NCBI RefSeq assembly: GCF_000231115.1
Contig: NW_006889834.1
Span: forward strand, 193,069-257,068
Direction of reading: 5' to 3'
From: Vittaforma corneae ATCC 50505
Taxonomy: Eukaryota > Microsporidia > Nosematidae
DNA: 64,000 nt
Shown one piece after another: positions 49,242 to 59,446 of the stretch. The position numbers and the translations under genes were made by a program. The number at the start of each line of letters is the position of its first letter. Positions within the stretch are counted from its first letter, which is position 1. The notes under the pieces were generated by a model that saw only the letters and a list, made by a program, of their open reading frames with translations, searched no databases and was not told where the DNA came from.

Positions 49242-50043
49242 TTAATTATCTTCAACCTCTACCTGCTGATTGGCAGCATACTTGTTGTTACTGATCTCAA
49301 ATGCATTCAAGCGGATGCCATCGTTCTCATCCATTGAGATCAGAAGGCTGTTGCTCTCTCCAATTACCATGACCTTATCCATGGACACACTGAAGGGTTT
49401 CTCTCTAGGGTCCTGGAGGAATGCAATCTCTTTTCCATCTGGTGAACGGTCGATATACTTGATGGTTCCAATTCTGCCAGCATTAGGCCCAGAAAAAACA
49501 TAGCCTATCTTTCCAGCCTCGAATGGAAGATGCCCAACAATCCTATTGGTGGCAATGTCAATCTTGACGGTATCATTAATCTTGATAGAAGGATCAGCAA
49601 ACTTAAAGTTGTATCCATCTTTTGTATGAGTCATGGGAATTGAATCGTTAGTATATTTAGAAACAACCTTAGATATTCTAACCTTTGCCTCGTCAGAGCT
49701 GATTTTGTGAAGCTTAAACTTCCTGTTGGCATTGAAGTAGAGTCTGAAGTGCTGGTTAGTCTTCAGAATTGTCACAACATCGAAAAGACCAACCGGAAAC
49801 TTAATAGAAGTAATCTCCTTTCCATTGACAGCTATCATCCTTGAGGATGCGATATAATCAACCTCTTTAGCCGTATTGGCTACTCTGAGAAAACGAGCAA
49901 TCACATATTTCAAAGGAATCGAAAGCTCTTTGCTGTGTGGCCCTGGAAGTGGCCTAATTGCATACTTTTCCACTTTTTTTGTCCAAACCCCACTGGGTCG
50001 GTGCTGCAAGTCTTTTTAAATGATGGTGTGCTCCACAGGGCAT
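49242..50043 (-). CDS. RPS4: Small subunit ribosomal protein eS4, frame broken near the N-terminus
   Basis: 40S protein eS4. The long frame (50009-49242) has no ATG start and lacks the family N-terminus. That N-terminus is found in the -1 frame: ATG at 50043, with CCCTCAGAGC before it, reads MPCGAHHHLKRLAAPTQWGLDKK and matches the eS4 opening HLKRL-x-AP-x-xW-x-LDK. The two frames join by one surplus base in the T7 run (49974-49980) or the T4 run (49966-49969) of the plus strand. The join must precede KYAIRPLPGPH, because the aromatic-Ala pair there is conserved. KOW (GKIGYVFSGPNAGRIGTIK) and S4 domain follow. An essential gene, so either a consensus error or a tolerated frameshift. Confidence 0.95.
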
Positions 50044-50053
50044 GCTCTGAGGG
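50044..50053 (-). promoter_or_regulatory. CCC start signal of eS4
   Basis: Reading on the minus strand, CCCTCAGAGC directly precedes the ATG at 50043. It supports this upstream ATG over the ATG-less start of the long frame at 50009. Confidence 0.65.
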
Positions 50054-50364
50054 ATAAGCTGAGGCAAAAATTTTCAGTAAAATTTTTCACATCAACAAAG
50101 CAAGTGAATATATTGAAGTATGGGCATTTACTAATCGATATAAGGGTGTTGTGAGAATGCTTGTGCCGTTCCACCATTCGTCTTCTGCAGATGCTAAGTA
50201 CTCGTCTGTCTGTCTCGTACTTTATTTTTATCTAATCAGTGCAGCCATTTCAAGCCAAGTGCAATAGCTATCCCACTTGGAGCTTTAATAGATTGCATCG
50301 GTGTCTCTGTTTTCTATCTTTCTATGTCTCTATTTGGAATCTCAAATACGCTTTCCCTTGTCAA

Positions 50365-51621
50365 ATGAACGAAAACATTTTAACCTGCTTGAGAATTAAA
50401 GAAACAAGCGCAAAGCCTGTCTTCACTCCAAATCACATAAATGTACAGAATAAGTCGTTTGCTGTTGACAGCATTTTCTACGGGCCCGATCAGAATGAGA
50501 TATTTCAATACGTTTCAAAAACTATTCTCTCAAAATGTGTCCAAGGATACAACTGTTCTGTGTTTGCCTACGGACAGACAGGCAGTGGCAAGACATACAC
50601 CATACAGGGAACAGACAGCAGTCCGGGACTTGCTCAACGCTCGCTATCATTCTTCCATAACAACTACGATGAAGTCAAGCTCTCGTTTATTGAGATATAC
50701 AATGAAAACATGCTAGACTTGTCCGTGCCAGAAAATGAAATAAGCATAAGAGAAGATCCGGTGCTGGGAGTAACAGTTGATAGCTTAAACGTCTTTATTT
50801 CACACTCCCTGATGGAAAGCTTAGAGTTCTACAAAAGAGGAATTGCAAACAGAAAAACAGCAGCTACACAGATGAATGAAAACAGTAGCAGAAGTCATTC
50901 AATATTCACAATCAGCCTTGAGATGAAGAATAAGAATATAGTCAAGAAATCTAAGCTGTGCTTTGTGGATTTGGCAGGATCCGAGAAAATCGGGGATAAT
51001 GAAATTGAAAGGGTCAAAGAAACCTGCAACATCAACACGTCGCTACTATGTCTGGGTAAGATTGTCCATAAGCTAAGTTCAAATGACAGATGGCATATCT
51101 CCTACAGAGACTCAAAACTCACATTTCTTCTGAAAGACTCGTTGGGCGGAAATAGCAAATTGGCAATTATTGGAACAGTAAACATTGATTTTCCATCTGA
51201 CACAGTAAACACGCTGAATTTTCTGAGTAGGTCCAAAAAGATCACCAACAGTCCCTCAATTAACTATGATACAGGCAGGTCGACTGTTGCGGAGCTTACA
51301 GAGAATATTAAGCAGTTGGACGAGGAAAACAACACGCTCAAGGCCGAGATAGCTGAGCTTCGTTCACAGAAGGAAAATAACATCAAAAGTTCAATAATCT
51401 ACGACGTGAAGAAGCTGAAAAGAGATTTCAATCTTCTTATGGACGAATTCAATGTTTTATGTGCCAGTTCTAAGGCTATCATTGGAAACTACTATGATAC
51501 TAATCGATCTGCGATTTTGGAAATTAGTGAGAATTTAAGAATGCTAGCCGAAAGAAACAAAGAGAACATCCGAAATATATTTACAAAGAAGAGAAGGATA
51601 GATGAAGAAAATGATGAATAA
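50365..51621 (+). CDS. Kinesin with N-terminal motor
   Basis: Microtubule motor, 418 residues from the ATG at 50365 (CTTTCCCTTGTCAA before it). P-loop GQTGSGKT (70-77), switch I NENSSRSHS, switch II DLAGSE and the microtubule-binding helix SLLCLGKIVHKL with YRDSKLTFLLKDSLGGNSK are all present. The motor begins only a few residues from the start, and after the neck a short coiled coil (ELTENIKQLDEENNTLKAEIAELRSQ) leads to a basic tail. The subfamily (kinesin-7 or other mitotic class) cannot be decided by eye. It precedes KNL1 on the same strand. Confidence 0.93.
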   Translation: MNENILTCLRIKETSAKPVFTPNHINVQNKSFAVDSIFYGPDQNEIFQYVSKTILSKCVQGYNCSVFAYGQTGSGKTYTIQGTDSSPGLAQRSLSFFHNNYDEVKLSFIEIYNENMLDLSVPENEISIREDPVLGVTVDSLNVFISHSLMESLEFYKRGIANRKTAATQMNENSSRSHSIFTISLEMKNKNIVKKSKLCFVDLAGSEKIGDNEIERVKETCNINTSLLCLGKIVHKLSSNDRWHISYRDSKLTFLLKDSLGGNSKLAIIGTVNIDFPSDTVNTLNFLSRSKKITNSPSINYDTGRSTVAELTENIKQLDEENNTLKAEIAELRSQKENNIKSSIIYDVKKLKRDFNLLMDEFNVLCASSKAIIGNYYDTNRSAILEISENLRMLAERNKENIRNIFTKKRRIDEENDE

Positions 51622-51838
51622 ATTTGTTGAGATAGAGCCGTCTTTTTGATTACAGATATGGCACTGTCCGTTGTCTTCGTCAGGCAATGGTGGGATTGTG
51701 CAGTCGCCCATAACAGCGAGTATATAAATTATCCATGCAGATGTGAGACTAGTGATAGAAGAAGGCTACTTTATCTCGGCATTTATGAATAAACACCGGC
51801 GTGTTTGGTCTTATTTATTGAACATTATTGTGCCCTCA

Positions 51839-53662
51839 ATGGATCAGGACAAACAAGAATCCAGAAGAAGAGTTTCCTTTGCCGCTGAGCCTCAGATAAA
51901 TTACATATATCAGAAAGAAAACAACACGTCTATGACTAGTTCATGCAGTATGGATATGGCCATGGATATTACTACAGAGCTGGCAGAGTTCAAGAACTTG
52001 AATTTGTTTTCAAAGGACTATAGTGCGAATGCAGAAGATGTGTGTGATGTGGAAAACATGCTTGAAATAAAGGAAAATGAAAGCAATGGTCTATCAAAGA
52101 GAGTGAGCTTGGATCCTTTAAAGGCTATCGAGCACGAATCGTTTTCTGAAAGTAGCACCACTGCTGCTAACCTGGGAAATAGCAGCACAGCTATACAAAA
52201 TGTGCAGGATAAGATCGACGATGCCGAGCATCCAACAAAAGAAGTCGAAGCAAAGAGTCCAGATGCCAAATCAAAAGATCAGACACAGTCTATTTTCTGG
52301 AGATCTTCCATCAAAGATGAACACAGAAAAAGTCTGAATGTTTCTTTTGATGATACAGGCGCGATTAACAGTTCATTTGGTGTTGAAGAATTGGTCAACA
52401 CGATTGATTTGAGGAAAATTATCCCGCAGGAATGGCAAGCGAAGACGAGCATTGGTGAGTTTCTTGCTTCACAGGGAATCAGGTTTCTTGATGAAACCGT
52501 TATGGGGGCCATGAAAAGAGACACGCTTTCTAAGTCCAGGAATGTCGTCGATCCCTCGCTAGTGCTCTACTACAAATACTCATTATCCGAGAGAATTGAG
52601 TTTTTGTATCAGTTCTCAGGCTTCTTAATTGATAAAATGAAAGATCTTCAAAAGGAAATTGAGGAGGTTGAATCCGGCATTGATGTGAGCGGCATAAACA
52701 AAGACAATTTGAAGAGAATACGAAATGAAGCACGAAATAAATCTAAGATTGACTGGTACAGCTTAAGAAAGATCTACGAGATTCAGTTTAATAAGAAAAT
52801 GATTGAAAACAAAAGTAAGATTGTGGATCTATTAAACGATGTAAAGAGGCAGAACATGAAGACTGTGGAGACTATTTATTTGAAGGAGCAGAGTGTCAAT
52901 AGCTTAAGATCAAAGATATCCGAGTTGAAAGAAAAGGTTTCAAGGTTCGAGAAGGAGAATGTTCAAAAAACCGAGAAATTGCAGGCGATGATTGAGGAGA
53001 AAAAGAAGGTATATGAATCGGCCCAAAACGATTTTGAAACAATTCTACAGTCGTATGAGACACAGAAAAAGGAGGAATGCATGATCCAGAAGAGGATCGA
53101 TAGGCTACACCAAGAAATATCAAGCCTGAAAAAGAACATTGCTATTAAGAATGTGGGCGAAAGCCAGCTGGACGAAGTCAAACGGCAGTTGGAGAGGTAC
53201 GGCTCTATATATCATTTTAAGATTATAAAAATTAGCAAGCATGCAGTACTATTTGAAGTTGCCGGTAACGTCGTTTCTGTCGAAGTTAACAGTCTGTCTG
53301 AGGTAGTTGAATTTTCATTTGTAAAAAGCGATGGAGATCCGTTTAGTGAGTTTTCAAGATCGCTCATTCAAAATTCATGCTGCAGAAAGCTCGTTGACTT
53401 TATAAGAACGTGTCTTGAAAATTTCTATCTCTGCTTTTCACTAAGAAAGGAAGTCAATGCCATAAAAGAAAAAGCTAAGGTAGAATGCTTCTATTTAAAT
53501 TCCTGTTTGTACTTTAGAATTTACCCACCAGACTCGAAGGTGCTACTTGACATGTCAATCACAGACGAATTTGATTTGATTTACAACGAGAGAATATGTC
53601 ACAACCTTAAACTATCACCAGGATCTCTGAGCTTGTTTATATCAGAAAAATTGATTAAATAA
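51839..53662 (+). CDS. SPC105: Kinetochore scaffold KNL1/Spc105/Spc7
   Basis: Outer-kinetochore scaffold linking microtubule attachment to the spindle checkpoint. The start at 51839 follows TGTGCCCTCA, giving 607 residues. RRRVSFA places the protein phosphatase 1 docking RVSF at 11-14, and MAMDIT (40-45) is a single MELT-like Bub-recruiting motif. The Spc7-type block IGEFLASQGIRFLDETVMGAMKRDTL follows at about 210-235. A long coiled coil (about 290-470) leads to a C-terminal tandem RWD-like region (YHFKIIKISKHAVLFEVAGNVVSVEV onward). Family members in yeast and animals are much longer and have many MELT repeats, so this is a reduced form. Confidence 0.88.
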   Translation: MDQDKQESRRRVSFAAEPQINYIYQKENNTSMTSSCSMDMAMDITTELAEFKNLNLFSKDYSANAEDVCDVENMLEIKENESNGLSKRVSLDPLKAIEHESFSESSTTAANLGNSSTAIQNVQDKIDDAEHPTKEVEAKSPDAKSKDQTQSIFWRSSIKDEHRKSLNVSFDDTGAINSSFGVEELVNTIDLRKIIPQEWQAKTSIGEFLASQGIRFLDETVMGAMKRDTLSKSRNVVDPSLVLYYKYSLSERIEFLYQFSGFLIDKMKDLQKEIEEVESGIDVSGINKDNLKRIRNEARNKSKIDWYSLRKIYEIQFNKKMIENKSKIVDLLNDVKRQNMKTVETIYLKEQSVNSLRSKISELKEKVSRFEKENVQKTEKLQAMIEEKKKVYESAQNDFETILQSYETQKKEECMIQKRIDRLHQEISSLKKNIAIKNVGESQLDEVKRQLERYGSIYHFKIIKISKHAVLFEVAGNVVSVEVNSLSEVVEFSFVKSDGDPFSEFSRSLIQNSCCRKLVDFIRTCLENFYLCFSLRKEVNAIKEKAKVECFYLNSCLYFRIYPPDSKVLLDMSITDEFDLIYNERICHNLKLSPGSLSLFISEKLIK

Positions 53663-53798
53663 TGTCCTTCATCTAAGTTAAAGTATGTTGACAGTCACGG
53701 CATTGCGTAATTTTAGTAGAATGCACATGCCTTATAATGCTAGTAAGCATGGACAGGCCTTACTCGACACAATTTCACGGCATAATCGGGCATGCCGT

Positions 53799-55505
53799 TT
53801 ATTGGCACTTCTCGTTCATAAATTCTCTAAAAGCCTTACTTTTTCTATAAATTTCATCGAACCTTCCATACTCTTCTACCTTTCCATCCTTTAAAAAAGC
53901 CACCTTTTCAAAGTATTTGACAAGTTCTTTCTGGTGAATGATCATCAGAATGGTTTTGTTTGTAATCTCTTTTAGCACATGCTTGATGAAGTAATCTTCG
54001 TACTTTTTGTCGACTGTTGACGTGGCCTCATCAAGTACCAAGATTGGTGAATTTTTGACAAAGGCTCTGAGTATGCAGATTTTCTTCTTTTGGCCTGCAC
54101 TTAGGTTGGATCCATTAAATCCAGAATGCGTATTATATCCATTCTTCAGACTCACAATCTCCGAATGAATTCCGAGCAAAGTTGCCATGCAAGTAATCTC
54201 GTCAATTCTTGAATGCTTGCTGCCCATTCTAACATTGTCCAAAATAGTTGCATCAGAGATATAGTCATCTTGCGAAACATAGGCAATAAGATCAAATAGT
54301 GAGCTGTTAGAAATACTGTTGATGGATTGGCCGTCGATGGTAATTTCTCCATCATAGCTTGAAAATCGCAAAAGAGTTTTGAGGAAGGTGCTTTTTCCTG
54401 TTCCATTTCTTCCCACCACTGCAATCTTATCATTCTTCTGAATTTTCAGATTAATGTTTTCTAATATTAACGTTTTGTCTTGGTAAATGTTGATGGACTT
54501 AAAGCATATACAGTTGCTAAAGACAAGCGTCTTTCTTGTTTTCGTTTCAACTGGAACATCGAATATTTCCTCAATGCCGTTCAAGGATATGGCAAGACTT
54601 GATATTAAATCAGACGCTTGTTTTAGAAGTGCATTTAAACTTTTAAAAACCATGAAAATGACTGACAAGTTCACAGCTTCGGTTGAGAAAGCAAGACTTA
54701 CTAGCAAAATGGCGGCAACGAATGGAAGCTCTGAGAAGCTCTCAACCAAGAGGTTTCTCTTCTCTCCCTCAAGCTTCATTCTAAAATAATCCTTTCGTTG
54801 CTTGGATGTTTTTACGTAAAGCTCACCAGACTGCTTCTCTTCAATCCCGTATGCTTTGATCAATTCAAAATTCTGTATTTTGTCGTACAAAATCGACGAA
54901 TTTCCCACTTTTTCATTTAAATATGATGTATGAAATTTAAGAATTGGCTTTAGCTTTATGATGCTTATCAGCAGATACGCCACAGGATATATGAGGGTAA
55001 GAAAGTACAGCAATGGTTGATTGCTGCTGCGGATCTTAATGAATGAAAAGACAATAAACATCATAATTGAAACTAACTTAAATGCGAGCATTTCAAAAAG
55101 TGATTTGTAAACTACAAGCTTCGCATGTATGTTTGTAATTATTTCGCCAGAGTCTGACCTGACGATATCCTTATATTCTACGCTCATTGCATCTTTCAGA
55201 AACCTGACCATTAAATCTCTTATTGACTTTTCGGAAAAATACCCAAAAAACATCTTGCATAGACATCTGAAAAGGATGCCCACTGCCGCATGGGCTATAT
55301 ACCGATAAATCAACGATGGTCTATTGGTTGCATCACCTATTTTTATGATATTTCTCAGCAATTCAAGTGATGTAAGGTAGAATAGCGTGGAGAGAACATT
55401 GAATATAAAGCTGAGAGCCATTCCAACAGATTTATAGTATCTGTTTTCACAAACAAATGCTGCAAGCACCTCCTTCAATAGGTCTTTAACATTTGCCAAT
55501 TTCAT
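53799..55505 (-). CDS. ABC half-transporter, ATM1/ABCB-like
   Basis: A 568-residue exporter half with one membrane domain (five to six helices, about 25-290) and one nucleotide-binding domain. Walker A is VGRNGTGKST, the signature is NLSAGQKKK (LSAGQ instead of LSGGQ), Walker B ILVLDEATS, followed by the H-loop IIHQ. It must dimerise. Atm1 of mitosomes, which exports a sulfur compound for cytosolic Fe-S assembly, has this half-size layout, but there is no obvious targeting presequence and several related copies occur in microsporidia, so the substrate is open. Confidence 0.85.
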   Translation of the reverse strand: MKLANVKDLLKEVLAAFVCENRYYKSVGMALSFIFNVLSTLFYLTSLELLRNIIKIGDATNRPSLIYRYIAHAAVGILFRCLCKMFFGYFSEKSIRDLMVRFLKDAMSVEYKDIVRSDSGEIITNIHAKLVVYKSLFEMLAFKLVSIMMFIVFSFIKIRSSNQPLLYFLTLIYPVAYLLISIIKLKPILKFHTSYLNEKVGNSSILYDKIQNFELIKAYGIEEKQSGELYVKTSKQRKDYFRMKLEGEKRNLLVESFSELPFVAAILLVSLAFSTEAVNLSVIFMVFKSLNALLKQASDLISSLAISLNGIEEIFDVPVETKTRKTLVFSNCICFKSINIYQDKTLILENINLKIQKNDKIAVVGRNGTGKSTFLKTLLRFSSYDGEITIDGQSINSISNSSLFDLIAYVSQDDYISDATILDNVRMGSKHSRIDEITCMATLLGIHSEIVSLKNGYNTHSGFNGSNLSAGQKKKICILRAFVKNSPILVLDEATSTVDKKYEDYFIKHVLKEITNKTILMIIHQKELVKYFEKVAFLKDGKVEEYGRFDEIYRKSKAFREFMNEKCQ

Positions 55506-55631
55506 TTAAGGAGTCTGTCTCAGAATTATCAAAAACCACATGGGCCAATCAAATATTGTCTAAACATATAGTAGTGCGCAAATGCTAATACCACGAGCCT
55601 AACACTTTAAAAGTACGTTGAAACTTCGCAT

Positions 55632-57582
55632 TTATTCCCGTCGCACAATCTGATAATCGTCGGTGACAACATAGTCGTTTTCATTTATTACCAATCTTAA
55701 CTGTGACCTGTCACATTTCTCAAACCATATTCCCATAATGGACTTCACAAGATCATTATTAACATAAATAGAACAATCCCGTAGTGTACTTGGAAGCCTA
55801 AATGATTCTTTTAGTTGCACGCAATCTGGCTCTTCAGATTCTGAAGTATACTTGCCGACATCAACCGAATCGAGCTGCTTCAAATCGAGGTGTAATACTT
55901 CCAGGCCGCTGATTTCGGAAATCTCATAAGGCAGTTTCATGAATCCCGTGCATTCATCAATCACCAAGCATTTCAATGATTTTGTAGTTTTCAAACCCAT
56001 ACAAATAGAATGCATATTAAGAAGATCACATTTGAAAAAGCCCAAGTTCTCGATACTTTGAACTTCTTGCAGATCAATAGATTCGAATGATGACATGATC
56101 AGGTTCAGATTTTTTAAAGCATGGACAGTTTGCAAGCTTAATGATTTCAAATGACAACTCTCCAAGAAAACATCAAGCAGGCTGGATACGTCTTGCAGAG
56201 TTGCCGATGTTAGCAAACAATCCTTTAAAAGAAGTTTATGAAGCATCGACATCTTTCGAAAAGCCAGCGACTCCAACACAGAACTATACAGCTCGAAATT
56301 CTGCAATGCGGCCATTTCGCATAGATCAATTGATTTTGACCAACCAGAATTCTCTGCTGTGGGAAATCCTGTATTAGATGCCTGTGCCAGTGCGATGGTC
56401 TTTTCATCAAGAAGAATAGTCATTTTCTCTCAAACTTCTCAGTTGACTTAGTTTCTTGAAATCTTCTGTGTCAAATAGTAACTTTTTAGATTGTATTTTG
56501 AGTACCTCAATATTTTTGTGATCAAGGATCCAGTTCATATTATGCCCTCCAAGATCAACTATGTTTTCGTTTGAGATTTCAACCCAAACAAGCTTTTCAG
56601 GATTGGAGAATTTCAACTCAATGTCTCCCGACAGTTCAGCCATTTTCAAATACTTTATGTTTTTCATAAAACCTGCCCTTCTCTTCAACGCGCCCAGCAC
56701 GTCATTTGTCAAGATTGCAAGAAGAATCCCGGTGTTGTCAATTATATGCTCCTTGTTTGGAGCACCACATCTAATAGAAAACTGCTGTAGAATGGCGATA
56801 AACCTGAAAAACCGTACCATCATAACAACCCTTTTATTAACTTCATAGCTAGTTAAAAACGCCACACAGTTTATCCACTGGGCAGAAGGATTCCTTGTGA
56901 TATCCGAATCGTCAAACTCAAAGACCACTCTTTGGAAATAGTTTGTATTTTTTAGTACTATCTTTGCAAAGAGAATCGAAGGTGACTGTGGATCGCTTTG
57001 AAATGCAAGATCCATCAACATGATTAAATGCAAGGATGATTGAGCAGCGTTTCTCCTAGATTTCTCAATCTCAAACAGATAGTTTCTACACATGCTAAAG
57101 ACAAAGCCATCGTAAATACCTAGCTTTTCAAAAAAACTCTTGAGGTTCAAAACTGAGCTGGGAAAATATGACTGTTGCATGCAGAAATCAAAGAACTGCT
57201 GATCATCAAGCCTCAAAAGAATCTCATTTAGCTTCAAAATGTCGGCTGCAAACTCATGAATATTTTGAGTTTCATTGATGGTTTTGAACACGTCACAGTA
57301 CTGGACTCCATTGAAAAGCAACATGCCTGTAATCTCAGACACGGCACTGTCAGGTAGCTTAGGAAATTCAGTATTCAGTTCTGTTTGTTCTTCAATATCA
57401 GAGTCCTCAATAGTGGTATATTGAGTGTTTTCATCACTATCTGCATCATGGCTTTGAATGCACTGTTCTGTATCTGGATTTGCTTCATTGATGGGATCAA
57501 GAAGCATGACTTCCATAGATATGATTAGCCTGTAGATTATTTTGCATATCTTTCTCTCTCGTGCAATATTCATTAACATCAT
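55632..57582 (-). CDS. Leucine-rich repeat protein, frame broken
   Basis: The first frame (57582-56407, 391 residues) has an acidic disordered N-terminus (about 25-75), a helical body, then the start of an LRR region (IKYLKMAEL, IEVLKIQSKKL, LSQLRSLRE). It ends at TGA 56407. The second frame (56423-55632) continues with more repeats (LHKLLLKDCLL, LKSLSLQTV, LKNLNLIMS, LEVLHLDLK) and has no CCC before its ATG. Both join by a +1 shift; the run AAAA (TTTT at 56423-56426 on plus) sits in the overlap. The joined protein has about 650 residues. LRR proteins of this kind are abundant in microsporidia; function unknown. Confidence 0.78.
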
Positions 57583-57808
57583 AGATATGGTTAAAAATTT
57601 TTGAGCTTCGTCAGTAAACCTGCCAATGATTTTAACAATAAGCCTATTTAGACTTGATACCTAAATATGCCACTAGGGCCTTGGCCCATATAGTTTAGAG
57701 CTTTGCTAAAAGATTGAAAGCGACAGATCTTGAAGGCTTATTTGCATGGCAAAGTCCAACAAATTTACTTTAATGCATATTGATCCATGTTGCACGTTTC
57801 TCATGCAA

Positions 57809-59098
57809 TCAGACCACTGCACTGTCTCGCAGTTGCTGTACGTTACTTCTATAATATTGCCCCTTACATATTAAAAACATGCCAATGGGCTGTCCAACTG
57901 CACAGAAGCAGATCCAGAAGAACGAATTTGCTATTGATGGTGCCTTTTCCTTCATCATGTTTGTAATATAATACAGCGGTATCTGGACTACCATTCCGAG
58001 TAAAAACCAACCGTTGAAAAATTTAAGGGTCATCGAAACAACATATTCATGGATAAACCCGCTGAACAAAAAGCATACAAAAGTAGCGCCAGACCTGTTA
58101 ACTCCCCTTTTTATCAGAGGGGTGTAAATGTGCTCCTTCATAAAGTTATGTACTGGCAAATTCCAGTTTTTCCAGAAATCAGCAGTTGATCGTGAATTCC
58201 ACCACTCCCCAAAGATTTTTTCATCAAACAGTGTGAGCTCACTCAAAATTGTCATTCCACAATCGAAGAATATTCTGAAAAATAGATTAAAAAGTATAAT
58301 TGACGATATGCTCAAATGCATGAAGCCTTCTATAAAGCTGTTTGAGGAGCTACTCGTGATCAGCTTAATAATGGCAGGCACAGCGTGCTGGTCAAGAAAA
58401 AAGCATAGCAGCAAAAGAAAGGCCACAAGTTTGAAAGCGGATGTCCAAATCAAGCCCCAGTTTCTCTTTGATTTCATTTGGTACTCTTCCTTGTAGACAA
58501 GAGTGGGATATGATAAAAACTTGAGAAATCTTAGCATGGTGCTTGGCTCTCTGCCATTTATCAGAAACGAATACATCTTCATGTCATAGGATAGTGACAG
58601 GATGTATAGCCAGCAAGCCAAAAATACATGTTTGATCTTAAGATAAACCATGATGGAACTCAGACATTCGGATACTGGAATATAAGCTACTACAACTGAA
58701 AGATCGGCATTTGATAGATTCAGAAAATAGCAGAAACAGCACCGAAGGAAAATAACGAAAAGACAGGCAAAGAACCACACTGCATCGTGACATGAAATGT
58801 TTGAGAGTGGTATTTTCATTCTAAAGCCGCTTTCCATAAAACTCATCAAAATAAACCGGCTAATAAATAAAAACGCCAATAGGCGTGTTAGATTGTTCCA
58901 TCCGTTGTTCTCAGGACTTATTTCCTGGTTTGCAGTTTTACTTTGTGCCAGCAAACGAGCTCTTCGTGGTTTTTTTCTGTTTCTGACAAGAATGTCCTCT
59001 GCTATTTGACAGGATGAGCCATTTGATTGCATTACTGAAGACTTGCCAGGTCCTAGTTTGGTATTATCAACAAGATTACCGGAAATTCCACCACCCAT
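57809..59098 (-). CDS. MBOAT acyltransferase, DGAT1-like
   Basis: ER enzyme making triacylglycerol from diacylglycerol and acyl-CoA. The start is taken at 59098 (MGGGISGNL), which has AAGCCCCTGCTG upstream; a longer reading to 59173 lacks the signal. 429 residues with about nine helices. Seen: EWWNSRSTADFWKNWNLPVHNF (the FYxDWWN-type block followed by FW-x-NWN-x-PVH, diagnostic of DGAT1/ACAT) and the active-site His in GFIHEYVVSM. The end GQPIGMFLICKGQYYRSN also fits DGAT1. A sterol acyltransferase is the alternative. Confidence 0.9.
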   Translation of the reverse strand: MGGGISGNLVDNTKLGPGKSSVMQSNGSSCQIAEDILVRNRKKPRRARLLAQSKTANQEISPENNGWNNLTRLLAFLFISRFILMSFMESGFRMKIPLSNISCHDAVWFFACLFVIFLRCCFCYFLNLSNADLSVVVAYIPVSECLSSIMVYLKIKHVFLACWLYILSLSYDMKMYSFLINGREPSTMLRFLKFLSYPTLVYKEEYQMKSKRNWGLIWTSAFKLVAFLLLLCFFLDQHAVPAIIKLITSSSSNSFIEGFMHLSISSIILFNLFFRIFFDCGMTILSELTLFDEKIFGEWWNSRSTADFWKNWNLPVHNFMKEHIYTPLIKRGVNRSGATFVCFLFSGFIHEYVVSMTLKFFNGWFLLGMVVQIPLYYITNMMKEKAPSIANSFFWICFCAVGQPIGMFLICKGQYYRSNVQQLRDSAVV

Positions 59099-59446
59099 CA
59101 GCAGGGGCTTATTATTATTTTCAAAAACATTACATTTCATTGAATAAATAAACAGAAAAGAATGTTGAAGCATGCTTAGTATTTCAATGCTTGATTGAAG
59201 TTTGAATTAGCCATATGATATTCTACAGTGCTTTGCTGGTAATCCTGCGTGCTTGTATGAATGAATGTCGCTTAAAATATATTATAAACGTTTCAGTGAA
59301 CAGACGACATGAAATATTGTGCCATGATTTCATTGCTAAATGTCGAAAACACAATAGTCATGAGGCTGTTTATAGTCTGTTTTCAATATTAAAATTTTTT
59401 GACCGATAGAATTTAAAGCCAAAGGCATAATGCCTGTAACTGAAAA
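59099..59446. other. Spacer between RPN7 and the DGAT1-like gene
   Basis: Almost 350 AT-rich bases with no CCC or GGG start signal, no long frame from an ATG and no clear inverted repeat. I see nothing in it beyond the upstream region of the minus-strand gene at 59098. Confidence 0.5.

Noticed and set aside
59215..59409. 64-codon frame in the spacer between RPN7 and the DGAT1-like gene
   Set aside because: No start signal, atypical composition and no recognisable features.
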